From assembly GCF_003460605.1 (NCBI RefSeq), contig NZ_QTVN01000001.1, positions 124,001 to 188,000 on the forward strand: a DNA stretch of 64,000 nt, read 5' to 3'. Below are positions 24,810 through 33,265 of the stretch, piece after piece. This DNA comes from Ruminococcus sp. AF31-8BH. GTDB lineage: Bacteria > Bacillota > Clostridia > Lachnospirales > Lachnospiraceae. Both the position numbers and the translations under genes were made by a program. The notes under the pieces are model-generated. The model was not told the origin of the DNA. It made no database searches and saw only the letters and a list, made by a program, of their open reading frames with translations. Position 1 is the first letter of the stretch. Each line of letters begins with the position of its first letter.

Positions 24810-26420
24810 TCAGGCAACCGTCACCATAACCTGTGCATATCTTGTCATCACTGCATCTGCATTGTCCTGAACTCTTAAGGTAAGGCAGAAGCAGTCACCG
24901 GAAGCTGCGTCTTCTGGAATAGTAAAGGAGCCTTCTGCGCTATCTGCTGTCCAGTTATAAATTGTTTCATCTTTTCCGCTATATACACAGCCTGTTGGCT
25001 CTGTACTCCAGGTTGCTGTACAATCATCCCCGTCAGGATCACTGACTGCTGCCGCAAAGGAAACAGTCTCTCCCGGTGCCGCGGTAAAATCTTTTTCGTC
25101 CATTTCTACAACTGGCGCATGGTTGCAGTTTTCATAGGTATTTACACACCAGTCAGCACGTGCAGCCCATTCAAGCTGAAAATCCAACAGGTATGGATTA
25201 TATTTCTCAATATTGTTTGTCTCCGGATTTACATACTGTCCGGGAACTACACCGCCGGATAATGTAGACAGGTATCCCGCATCCTCTCCGCTGGCTGTGT
25301 AATAAGAATATCTTCCGCCATAGCTTCCGAAGGCACCATTTTCAAAACCACGGAGTCCGCAGGAATACAGACCGATAATGCCAGAGCTGTCGCCCTCCGC
25401 AATAAAGTCATAATCGTTATATTCTTTCTCGTAAACGATATTGGTTTCCCCGAACTGATACTTATCTTCTTCATTTTCCAGATGCTGTCCGTCATTAACC
25501 AGCTTGTAGACTCCCATCAGAGAACCGTGATCAAACTTGATATTCTCCTTCAGCCAGTCAGCCTGGAATGTGTAAAGTGCATCTGCCTGTCCGTTGATTG
25601 CAGTTGAGTATCCGGCATATCCGCAATTGCCAGATGCCATTACAAGATCCGGATATTTGTCTGCAATATAGTCTGTGAATGTAAAGTCCTGTCCGTTTCC
25701 GCTTATAAGAACCTTGTCACATACCTTCTGATAAATTTCATCCCACTGGTCTGTTTCTGAATATTCATCATAGATAGAAAGCAGTGCTCTTGCCACGGTG
25801 TTAAATCCGCCCCAGGAAAGAATGTAAAGGCTTCTTTCATCATCATCCAGAATTGCCTCTTTGATCAGATCAGAGCCTTCTGTATCTTCCCTCACATCTC
25901 CCTCAAACTGCACATTTCCGATTTTGGTAATGCTGGTCAGATATTCCGGGGTAGGATAACCTTCCGCATTCTGAGACAGATATTCATAGGCTTCTGCATA
26001 TTCATTGTTCCAGAGATTGGAAAGCCAGTCAAGCGGCTGCGCACGGAACTCAGTCATATCCAGAGCTCCTTCTTCCCGGTTCTGGATGTGGTCCATTACC
26101 TCTCCCTGGGTATGCTCGCCGTCTCCGGTAAAGTGGCAAAAAGATCCGGACACCACGATTCCAGCCAGATCAATTTCATTAAAAAACAGGCTCTGGTGAA
26201 TAAAGGAATTCATATCATCCACTTCCAGGTCAGAAGTAATGATAACCCTTGGTTTCTCATCCTCTCCCAGACGGATTTTTCTCTCCTGCGGAGTTGTAAT
26301 GACTTTTCTCTCTGCCAGCTGCTCATCAATAGGCTTTACGATTCTTCCTGCCTGTGCCTGCACACTTGTGCCAACCAGCATAACACCGGTCAAAAACAAT
26401 GCTATTATCTTTTTCTTCAT
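24810..26420 (-). CDS. Secreted DUF1593 protein, second copy
   Basis: The 536-residue precursor has a signal peptide (MKKKIIALFLTGVMLVGTSV, cut after QAQA), a DUF1593 domain with ITSDLEVDDMNSF in place of the nucleoside-hydrolase metal loop, and a C-terminal Ig-like domain (FAAAVSDPDGDDCTATWSTE). I start at the ATG at 26418-26420 because AGGAGA lies upstream; a longer frame adds 31 codons without signal. It shares layout with the protein at 18959 but differs along the whole chain. By analogy with Sde182-type proteins it probably binds or processes plant polysaccharide outside the cell; the reaction is unknown. Confidence 0.85.
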   Translation of the reverse strand: MKKKIIALFLTGVMLVGTSVQAQAGRIVKPIDEQLAERKVITTPQERKIRLGEDEKPRVIITSDLEVDDMNSFIHQSLFFNEIDLAGIVVSGSFCHFTGDGEHTQGEVMDHIQNREEGALDMTEFRAQPLDWLSNLWNNEYAEAYEYLSQNAEGYPTPEYLTSITKIGNVQFEGDVREDTEGSDLIKEAILDDDERSLYILSWGGFNTVARALLSIYDEYSETDQWDEIYQKVCDKVLISGNGQDFTFTDYIADKYPDLVMASGNCGYAGYSTAINGQADALYTFQADWLKENIKFDHGSLMGVYKLVNDGQHLENEEDKYQFGETNIVYEKEYNDYDFIAEGDSSGIIGLYSCGLRGFENGAFGSYGGRYSYYTASGEDAGYLSTLSGGVVPGQYVNPETNNIEKYNPYLLDFQLEWAARADWCVNTYENCNHAPVVEMDEKDFTAAPGETVSFAAAVSDPDGDDCTATWSTEPTGCVYSGKDETIYNWTADSAEGSFTIPEDAASGDCFCLTLRVQDNADAVMTRYAQVMVTVA

Positions 26421-26577
26421 ATTCAATGTTCTCCTTTTACCGCTGCGGTAATCCTGCTGACCAGGAATCTTTCCCTTTGCTGTAAAAAGCATAGCATATG
26501 TTTTTTTCTGCATGTTACCCGATTATGACCAATTTATCGCTCGAAACTGACTTTTTCTAAATTCGAAGCGTACTGAG

Positions 26578-26634
26578 CAAAAAAGCACTGTCATAGAACT
26601 TTAACTTCACATGACAATGCTTTTATTCACTCAT
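26578..26634 (-). terminator. Intrinsic terminator after the GH78 gene
   Basis: AAAAGCACTGTCAT pairs with ATGACAATGCTTTT (one mismatch); on the minus strand it continues into GCTTTTTTGC. Confidence 0.75.
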
Positions 26635-26655
26635 ATCACTAAATATTCTCAAATA

Positions 26656-28686
26656 TTACAGGCTTGTTTCCAGTTTCCTGCACTCCCCATTCACCTTCAG
26701 CACACCGCCCTCGGCGTTTGTCTCTACCTTCAGGTCTTTTCCGTCCCAGGTAAGGTGAACCTGGCCGTCTGCTACAGGAAGGGTGCAGTCGAAACTGTCG
26801 AAGAATTCAGTGTGAGGCTCCAGCTCGAATGCCTTTCCGCCAACTGCGGTGAACTTCAGGCCCATAAAATATTTCGCCAGAAAATAGATGGGGCTTGCGG
26901 CCCAGGCGTGGCAGAGGCTCTTGCCGAAGCGGTCGCCGTACATGTCATACTGCTCTTCCATTGGTGCCTTGGGGTCGAACTCTTCCCAGAAGGTTACCGC
27001 GCCGCGTTCCAGCATGCCGCCCCAGTAGCTGCGCATTTTGTTCAGCACGAACTCCAGATTTCCGGTCTGGCAAAGCATATCCAGTTCAAAGAAATTGAAG
27101 TACGGTGTGGTAATCGCCGGAATGGCATCATTCTTAATTACATTCTCCAGAATTTTCTCCTGCTCTTCTGCTGTTGCAATATGGAACAGAATTGCAAAAA
27201 TATTGGCATGGCGAGTCACATTTCTCTTGCCGGATTCAAAGGAATCAATAAATGCGCCCTTCTCCTGATCCCAGTAGAATTTACGGATCTGGCTGATCAG
27301 CTTCTCATACTTCTCAGTGTATTCCGGATTTTTCTCCCCAAGGGCATCACTTACCTTCGCCATTGCCTGCCAGCATGCAGCAAACAGCATCTGCTCTGCG
27401 CAAAGGGCGCCTGTCTTGTCCATGTCTGCCCAGTCAATGTAGATCCAGTCATTCTCTCTTCCCACAAGGAAGCCGTTCTCATCCAGCTGTTCCTCACAGA
27501 ACTCCATAAGAGAGCACATTTTCGGGTAAACCTGACGCACGAATTCCAGATTTCCGTACACTTCATAATGATAGAGCACGCCCAGAATCCAGAACAGGGA
27601 ATAATCCATAATGGTATTGATATGTCTGGTCATCGGATCATTTCCGCGCAGCGCCAGAAGAGTTCTCTGATCAATATCCGGATCTGCCAGCAGATACTGG
27701 TTTACGAAAAAGCTCTGGTAAGCATCACCGGACCAGATCCATTTGTCACGCTTCACGCCATCCAGGAAAAAGATTCCGCTGCAAAGCCGGAAGGTATGCT
27801 CTGCCACATCCCAGATTTTGTTCAGCTTCTCATCATTGCTCTTAAAGGAAGCACGCTTCGGAAAATCCACATACTGATAGAATACGGTAATCTCCACATC
27901 CTCAGCCTTGCAGTCCGGAATAAACGCGAAACGTACTGCACAGCACGGGCATCTCTTTGTCACCGGATCCGGCTGCCAGCTGTAGTAGCAGTGCTCCAGA
28001 TCAAGTGCCTCATCCTCAGACTCTCCGCAATAAACTTCTAAGCCACACTCTGCATTTCCCGCAGCACTCTTTCCTACGTTATTCTCTTCTGCAGCAATGT
28101 ATCTTTCCTGATTATCTCCAGTCTCTTTTCGTTTGTCATTCACGTAAACAGCCGCAGTCAGTTCTGTCTCAAACTCCGCCAGCACGCCGCCGTTTACCTC
28201 TGTAATCTTCACCGGCCTGCACTCTTTCTCTGTATACTCCCAAACAGTGGGATTCTGCTCCGGCTTGGTGAAATACTTGCATACGCCAACCGGAACTGCA
28301 GGCTGGGAATAATCCTCGGCTGTCCAGGTCTTATCAGAATGAATCACTTCGCCCTGCACATAAGCGCATGGAAAAGCCTCTACACAGCCTGCGTGAATGG
28401 AAATTCTCACCTTTCCAGGTCCTGCTGTGATTTTCTTTCCAAATGGATATTTCTTCTCCCCATTTTCCCAGGTTACCAGCACATGGCCCACTGCATTGGA
28501 AAATACGGTAAAGCTAGTCTCCTGCTCCAGTTCATAAACGCGGCGAAGAGCCACACGGTTGCGGAAGCCCTCGCTCTTCCAGAATGCCGGCCAGCCAAAG
28601 CCTCTCTCCACACGACTGAAATTCTGCTTCATAGCGTGATATAATTCAAAGTCTCCCGGATACCAGATCCAAAATGTGTTTTCCAT
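26656..28686 (-). CDS. GH78 family alpha-L-rhamnosidase-like enzyme
   Basis: The 676-residue protein has N-terminal beta domains (about 1-270) and an (alpha/alpha)6 barrel (about 275-600) with the GH78 signatures GVKRDKWIWSGDAYQ (catalytic-site Asp about 313), WIYIDWADM and FWEEFDP, and ends in a beta sandwich. It should hydrolyse terminal alpha-L-rhamnose from pectin, flavonoids or surface glycans; there is no signal peptide, so it acts in the cytoplasm. The second ATG (28684-28686) is the better start because GGAGG lies eight bases upstream of it; the ATG two codons earlier is too close. It lies upstream of the second DUF1593 gene behind a terminator. The fold is shared with other rhamnosidase-like families, so the substrate is inferred. 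Confidence 0.8.
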   Translation of the reverse strand: MENTFWIWYPGDFELYHAMKQNFSRVERGFGWPAFWKSEGFRNRVALRRVYELEQETSFTVFSNAVGHVLVTWENGEKKYPFGKKITAGPGKVRISIHAGCVEAFPCAYVQGEVIHSDKTWTAEDYSQPAVPVGVCKYFTKPEQNPTVWEYTEKECRPVKITEVNGGVLAEFETELTAAVYVNDKRKETGDNQERYIAAEENNVGKSAAGNAECGLEVYCGESEDEALDLEHCYYSWQPDPVTKRCPCCAVRFAFIPDCKAEDVEITVFYQYVDFPKRASFKSNDEKLNKIWDVAEHTFRLCSGIFFLDGVKRDKWIWSGDAYQSFFVNQYLLADPDIDQRTLLALRGNDPMTRHINTIMDYSLFWILGVLYHYEVYGNLEFVRQVYPKMCSLMEFCEEQLDENGFLVGRENDWIYIDWADMDKTGALCAEQMLFAACWQAMAKVSDALGEKNPEYTEKYEKLISQIRKFYWDQEKGAFIDSFESGKRNVTRHANIFAILFHIATAEEQEKILENVIKNDAIPAITTPYFNFFELDMLCQTGNLEFVLNKMRSYWGGMLERGAVTFWEEFDPKAPMEEQYDMYGDRFGKSLCHAWAASPIYFLAKYFMGLKFTAVGGKAFELEPHTEFFDSFDCTLPVADGQVHLTWDGKDLKVETNAEGGVLKVNGECRKLETSL

Positions 28687-28842
28687 TTTCATTTCCTCCA
28701 GATTTATTTGATCGTTAAATTACTTTCTGCAAATTTATATCTTCTTACATTGTAAAATGAAACCTGGAAAAAAGCTACAGCATCCCACGCTCAAAACCCT
28801 ACAGATTACGTTCAGGCGGTATCCGATTCTGAATTTCCAATT

Positions 28843-29901
28843 CTATTTCTTAAAGAAAACAAGCAAAGAATTATACAAATCTGCAATCCAGCAGTTATAG
28901 GCATGACCGCCTCCGTCAAACACCACCCACGCCACATTTTTATCCAGGGAAAAACGATCCGGCATTTTTTTCAGCACTTCATTCAGAAACTCTTCGTGAT
29001 TTCCCAGGGAAAAATCCTCTGTTCCGTTTCCATTGTACCAATACTTAAAATCACAATTCTTGTATTCCTCTGACTCCAGAATGTCCTTAAACTCTTCCAC
29101 ATCTGCCCATACACCGGAGTAAGAGCCAATATAAGCAAACAAATCCGCACAGTGCATCATTCCGGAATTCACTGTTGTCTTTGATCCCCTTGATAATCCT
29201 GCAAAGCCTCGATGATCTCTTGTCTTTTGAAGCTTTGTCTCGCTTACATCTTTTCCTGCATAAGTGGAATAGGTGGACTCAATCAGAGGAATAATATCAT
29301 TTCTAAGTTCCTTCCAGAAATACATAGGCCACTGGTCTGCATAAGGATCCTTTTCATTGTCAAACAGCTCCATTGGATCCAATTCCCGGTATCCCATCTC
29401 TTCTGTTGGAGAATAGTACGTTGGGGAAACCACAATCACAGGTTCACACTCTCCTGCTTCTATCATATTGTCCAGCACATTGCAGGTCACTTTTCCGGTG
29501 GAACTATCCCCGATCCAGTAATCCTCGAAGCCTCCGGTTCCATGAAGCAGATAAAGTATGTCATATTCCTGATTTTCATCATATCCGTATGGAAGATATA
29601 CATTCACAGATTTCTCAAGCATAATGTTGCTTTCTCCTGTGACCGCCTCCAGAGCATAGGAATGACAGGTATATGTCAATGTTTCGACAGTCCCCTGTTC
29701 TTTACATTCTTCCGCATATGAAGGATCAAGCGGAAGGCTTGTGACAAAACCTTCTGTACCTGGATTTACAGTGCTTTCTTCTGCACAGTCCTGCTCCCAT
29801 GCATTGATTTCCTCTACAGTATCCTGTGCCAGGACGATGCTTTCCCCTGCAAAAAGAAGCAGAAAAAACAGAGAATATCTCAATAGTTTCTTTGTCTTCA
29901 T
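28843..29901 (-). CDS. Secreted CE1-like esterase
   Basis: The 352-residue precursor has a signal peptide (KTKKLLRYSLFFLLLFAGES, cut near VLAQ) and an esterase domain homologous to that of the membrane esterase at 4389: YLPYGYDENQEYDILYLLHG, FAGLSRGSKTT with the nucleophile Ser, and GGGHAYNCW with the His. It is related to feruloyl/acetyl-xylan esterases and probably de-esterifies plant glycans outside the cell. I start at the ATG at 29899-29901 (GGAAAGGAG upstream). It is downstream of the membrane GH3 gene with a weak hairpin between them, so partial co-transcription is likely. Confidence 0.85.
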   Translation of the reverse strand: MKTKKLLRYSLFFLLLFAGESIVLAQDTVEEINAWEQDCAEESTVNPGTEGFVTSLPLDPSYAEECKEQGTVETLTYTCHSYALEAVTGESNIMLEKSVNVYLPYGYDENQEYDILYLLHGTGGFEDYWIGDSSTGKVTCNVLDNMIEAGECEPVIVVSPTYYSPTEEMGYRELDPMELFDNEKDPYADQWPMYFWKELRNDIIPLIESTYSTYAGKDVSETKLQKTRDHRGFAGLSRGSKTTVNSGMMHCADLFAYIGSYSGVWADVEEFKDILESEEYKNCDFKYWYNGNGTEDFSLGNHEEFLNEVLKKMPDRFSLDKNVAWVVFDGGGHAYNCWIADLYNSLLVFFKK

Positions 29902-29914
29902 ATGTCTCCTTTCC

Positions 29915-29947
29915 AAAAGAGGCCAGCGCATTATCTGCGCCAGCCTC
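29915..29947 (-). terminator. Hairpin between the membrane GH3 gene and the secreted esterase
   Basis: GAGGCTGGCGC and GCGCTGGCCTC pair on the minus strand with a two-base internal mismatch, followed by only TTTT and then the next ribosome site. It is a weak terminator or attenuator. Confidence 0.5.
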
Positions 29948-29963
29948 TCATTATAAATCAATC

Positions 29964-32900
29964 TTATTTCGCAGCGTTTTCAGCTTCTGCTGCTTTCATT
30001 TTCTTTCTCTTAAGAAGAGCACGTACCAGTACAAGAATTGCAATCACGCCGATTACAACACCAGCTGTTACATTGACTTTCATGAAGAGCTTATCCATAT
30101 TGGATTTTCCGCCAACCGGGTTCTCATCTCCTGCATATGCACCACTGTTTACAATTGTATACATGATGTTTTTGCATGCGTTGCGCATTGCCAGTGTTCC
30201 TGTTGCGCTCTGATTCGGGAACTGATTGGATGCTGCATTACCATATCCAAGCATCAGATCATTTCCGTTTCTTACGCAGTTCTCGGAAATCATGTAGCCA
30301 TAGGATCCGTCATAGTCTGTGATTGCCATGCCGCGGAAGCCCCACTCATCGCGAAGAACGGTCTGAAGCAGGTCAGAGTTTGCACAAGCCGGAACGCTTC
30401 CAAGCCAGTTATAAGATGTCATCACAGCCATAGAGCCGCCCTCTAAGCCTTTAATACAAATTTCAAACGGTTTCAGGTAGATTTCTCTCATTGCCTGCTC
30501 AGAAACAAAGGTAAGCAGGAAGGATTCACGGTTTGTCTCCTGATCGTTTACTGCGAAGTGCTTAACATATGGGTACACACCCTTGCTTACTGCACCATTT
30601 ACCTGGTTCATAGCCAGATATCCGGCAAGTACGCCATCCTCAGAATAATACTCAAAGTTACGTCCTGCAAACGCGGAACGATGTGTGTTCATAGCAGGTC
30701 CGTACCATCCATAGTTCTTAACATCTGAGAACTCCTGGCCCATAGATTCTCCAACCTCACGGGCAAGCTCTTTGTTCCAGGTCTGTGCAAGCAGTACCTC
30801 TGTCGGGTAAGAAGTACCATATGTCTTAGTTACAAAGTTGTTCAGACCGGCAGGTCCGTCACAATCAGATGTTGCGATCTTACCAACAGATGTAACCTCT
30901 GCTGTCTGCCATCCACCAACGTTGATCATGGTAGCCATATCTTCGTAAGTAAGCTGATCGAGAAGCTCATCCCATTTTGCGTCATCATAATCCACGCCTC
31001 TCAGATCAAAGAGGGTAAGACCATTGTCAGCGCCCAGAGTCGGCATCTTATCATCTGCGTTGTCGTATTTGGTGCTGTCATAAATACCAAATGTGTTTGC
31101 TTCTACTTCTGCACGAAGCTCATCAGACATCTGTGCTGCTTCTGCTGTAGGTGCTGCCCAGGAAGCTCCGGCATTCTTGAAGCCGTCTGCTCTGGAAAGC
31201 TGGATGAAGTCACCCTGTGTATAATCTTCAAATACGTTTACCGGAGCAGTCTTGTCTGTAGAACGTCCCTCTGTGCTGTAATCAATGTCCTCATCTACGG
31301 TAAAGGTTTCTTCTGCAATTACAGTGTGGGAATCAGAACGAACAGAAATTGTGTATTCGCCTGCCTCCAGGATATATCCGCCGCCAGCTACCTTGATCTC
31401 ATCAGAATCATAGGAAGCCATATCCTCTTTTGCAATCTCGAAGGAAAGTGTCTGAGATTTTCCCGGCTCCAGTGTTTCTGTTTTCTCAAACTGAACAAGG
31501 TTTACAGATGCTTTTTCAATACCGCCGTTTGTGTAAGGAGGAGTATAGTAAACTTCTACTACATCTTTTCCGGCAACATCACCTGTATTGGTTACTTCAA
31601 CATCAAAGGAAACGGTATCCCCATTGTCCTTGAAGTTTGTCATTGTCTTATCAAAGGTTGTGTAGCTTAAACCATATCCAAACGGATACTGCACGCTGCT
31701 TTCGTAGTCGATCAGACCTTCGTCAGCAGCTGTTTCATAGAATTTATAGCCAACATAAATTCCCTCTACGTAATTTACGAAAGAAACATTTCCCTTGTAG
31801 GAAGAATCTGCTGCAAGTGCCTGTGCTTTCAGATCATCTACGTTTGTGTATGGGAAGTTTCCAATATTGTTAATGTAGTGTGTGGAAAGCAGATTCTTAA
31901 CATAAGTGTCTGCTGTTTTTCCGGATGGGTTTACAGTACCGTTCAGGATTTCACCAAGTGCTGTGAAACCAGTTTCTCCAGCTCCAGGTGCAAGGATAAC
32001 GGATTTGATCTGCTCATAGTTATCAACCCAGTCAAGCTCCATTGTATTGTTTGCATTGATTACAACAATTACATTGTCAAATTCGGAGCAAACCTTTTCA
32101 ATCAGCTGTTCTTCTGTTACAGAAGGCTCCAGATAAGACTCACCCTCTTCGAAATCATCATAGGAACCGTTGTTTGTATAGGTTGCATTCATGTAACGCC
32201 AGTTTGCAGGCGCATTGGAGGTTGCAAGTCCCTGATTGTAAGTGCCGTTGATAACAGCGCTCATGTTGGTAGGAAGGTCTGCACCCTCACCGCCAGGACG
32301 TCCAAGTACAACCATTGCGGTATCAGAGAAGTCTTTTGCTTCGTTCATGATATCGTCTGTGTAATGCTTCATGTTTGGCTCCGGCAGTGACCAGTCCTGA
32401 GCGGACATGGAAATAGTCGGACGCTCTGCACAGTATTCTGTGTACATATTGGAAAGTGTTTCATTTGTTTTATAGCCTGCATCCTGAAGAGACTGCAGAA
32501 TGCTCACGTTTCCATCAGAATGAGATCCGGCAGAACCGGTTCCGCCATAGATCGGGCAGGTGGAATCCCAGCCAAATACATTCAGGTTTGTTACATCAGA
32601 AGATAATGGAAGAAGACCATCGTTCTTTACAAGAACCATACCTTCTTCTCCTACTTTTTCAATTGTGTCTTTGCTCTGCTGGATTGTCTCCTCAGAGAAT
32701 TCTGCTTTTGATGCATTCAGGAAACCTGAAACGTTTGCATACATCGGACCATAGCAAATGGAATTCACAATGATCAGGACAGCAGTAAGAAATGCCATGA
32801 ATGCTTCAAGACGAACTGCACAGCGAAATCCCTTTTTCGCAAAGTGAGCAAGGAACATCACAGCTACCAGTACAACAACTGCGGCAATAATTGCATAAAT

Positions 32901-32999
32901 ATAGCCTTCCAGCTGTGTAAGGTAAGAAATGAGGTCCGCTTCACTGACACCGAGATTGTACAGGGTTGGTCCAAGAAGCTTTACTAATAAATCAACCAT
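29964..32999 (-). CDS. Membrane-anchored GH3 beta-glucosidase-like enzyme with swapped domain order
   Basis: The 1011-residue protein begins with two TM segments (about 33-53, 63-83) and ends with a third (about 975-995) and a basic tail. Between them the GH3 domains are in reversed order: the C-terminal-type domain comes first (MVLVKNDGLLPL near 120, YPFGYGLSYTTF near 430), then a fibronectin-III-like domain (about 445-560), and the TIM-barrel domain last (KHFAVNDQETNRE, AITDYDGS with nucleophile D895). Reversed GH3 enzymes are known from rumen Firmicutes; tethering at both ends is unusual. It should release glucose or related sugars at the outer membrane face. Its promoter carries the direct repeats also found at the next GH3 gene. 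The ribosome site is GGAGG. Confidence 0.9.
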   Translation of the reverse strand: MVDLLVKLLGPTLYNLGVSEADLISYLTQLEGYIYAIIAAVVVLVAVMFLAHFAKKGFRCAVRLEAFMAFLTAVLIIVNSICYGPMYANVSGFLNASKAEFSEETIQQSKDTIEKVGEEGMVLVKNDGLLPLSSDVTNLNVFGWDSTCPIYGGTGSAGSHSDGNVSILQSLQDAGYKTNETLSNMYTEYCAERPTISMSAQDWSLPEPNMKHYTDDIMNEAKDFSDTAMVVLGRPGGEGADLPTNMSAVINGTYNQGLATSNAPANWRYMNATYTNNGSYDDFEEGESYLEPSVTEEQLIEKVCSEFDNVIVVINANNTMELDWVDNYEQIKSVILAPGAGETGFTALGEILNGTVNPSGKTADTYVKNLLSTHYINNIGNFPYTNVDDLKAQALAADSSYKGNVSFVNYVEGIYVGYKFYETAADEGLIDYESSVQYPFGYGLSYTTFDKTMTNFKDNGDTVSFDVEVTNTGDVAGKDVVEVYYTPPYTNGGIEKASVNLVQFEKTETLEPGKSQTLSFEIAKEDMASYDSDEIKVAGGGYILEAGEYTISVRSDSHTVIAEETFTVDEDIDYSTEGRSTDKTAPVNVFEDYTQGDFIQLSRADGFKNAGASWAAPTAEAAQMSDELRAEVEANTFGIYDSTKYDNADDKMPTLGADNGLTLFDLRGVDYDDAKWDELLDQLTYEDMATMINVGGWQTAEVTSVGKIATSDCDGPAGLNNFVTKTYGTSYPTEVLLAQTWNKELAREVGESMGQEFSDVKNYGWYGPAMNTHRSAFAGRNFEYYSEDGVLAGYLAMNQVNGAVSKGVYPYVKHFAVNDQETNRESFLLTFVSEQAMREIYLKPFEICIKGLEGGSMAVMTSYNWLGSVPACANSDLLQTVLRDEWGFRGMAITDYDGSYGYMISENCVRNGNDLMLGYGNAASNQFPNQSATGTLAMRNACKNIMYTIVNSGAYAGDENPVGGKSNMDKLFMKVNVTAGVVIGVIAILVLVRALLKRKKMKAAEAENAAK

Positions 33000-33071
33000 T
33001 TTTCTCCTCCTTCATTTTATCCACGCGGCCGTAAAAATATGGCTCATTGGCGGTTGTTTCTTTTAACTTGA

Positions 33072-33138
33072 ATTTTATCATAAATTCATATTGTATAGGA
33101 CTTTACTTCACAAATTGTTGTGTTTTTGCATGAATTGT
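33072..33138 (-). promoter_or_regulatory. Promoter with 20-bp-period direct repeat (candidate LytTR operator) of the membrane GH3 gene
   Basis: On the minus strand ACAATTCATGCA (33138-33127) and ACAATTTGTGAA (33118-33107) are spaced exactly 20 bp apart, followed by AAGTAAAG and a TAAAAT -10 at 33077-33072. The same arrangement, with the same 30-bp offset to the -10, occurs before the other GH3 gene at 36090-36156. LytTR regulators bind paired direct repeats about two helical turns apart, so the nearby LytTR regulator is the obvious candidate. Confidence 0.6.
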
Positions 33139-33189
33139 CTGCGACAGCCAGCCAAACATCTGCTTTTCGTTTAATCTGTTATCTTACGT

Positions 33190-33227
33190 AAATTTAAAGC
33201 CCGGCAAAGATTTCTCTCTGCCGGGCC
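33190..33227 (-). terminator. Intrinsic terminator after the repeat-bearing GH3 gene
   Basis: GCCCGGCA (33199-33206) pairs with TGCCGGGC (33219-33226); on the minus strand the stem runs into TTTAAATTT. Confidence 0.75.
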
Positions 33228-33265
33228 ATACTAAGCATTGACCAAGGCTTAGCTTAATATTTTAT

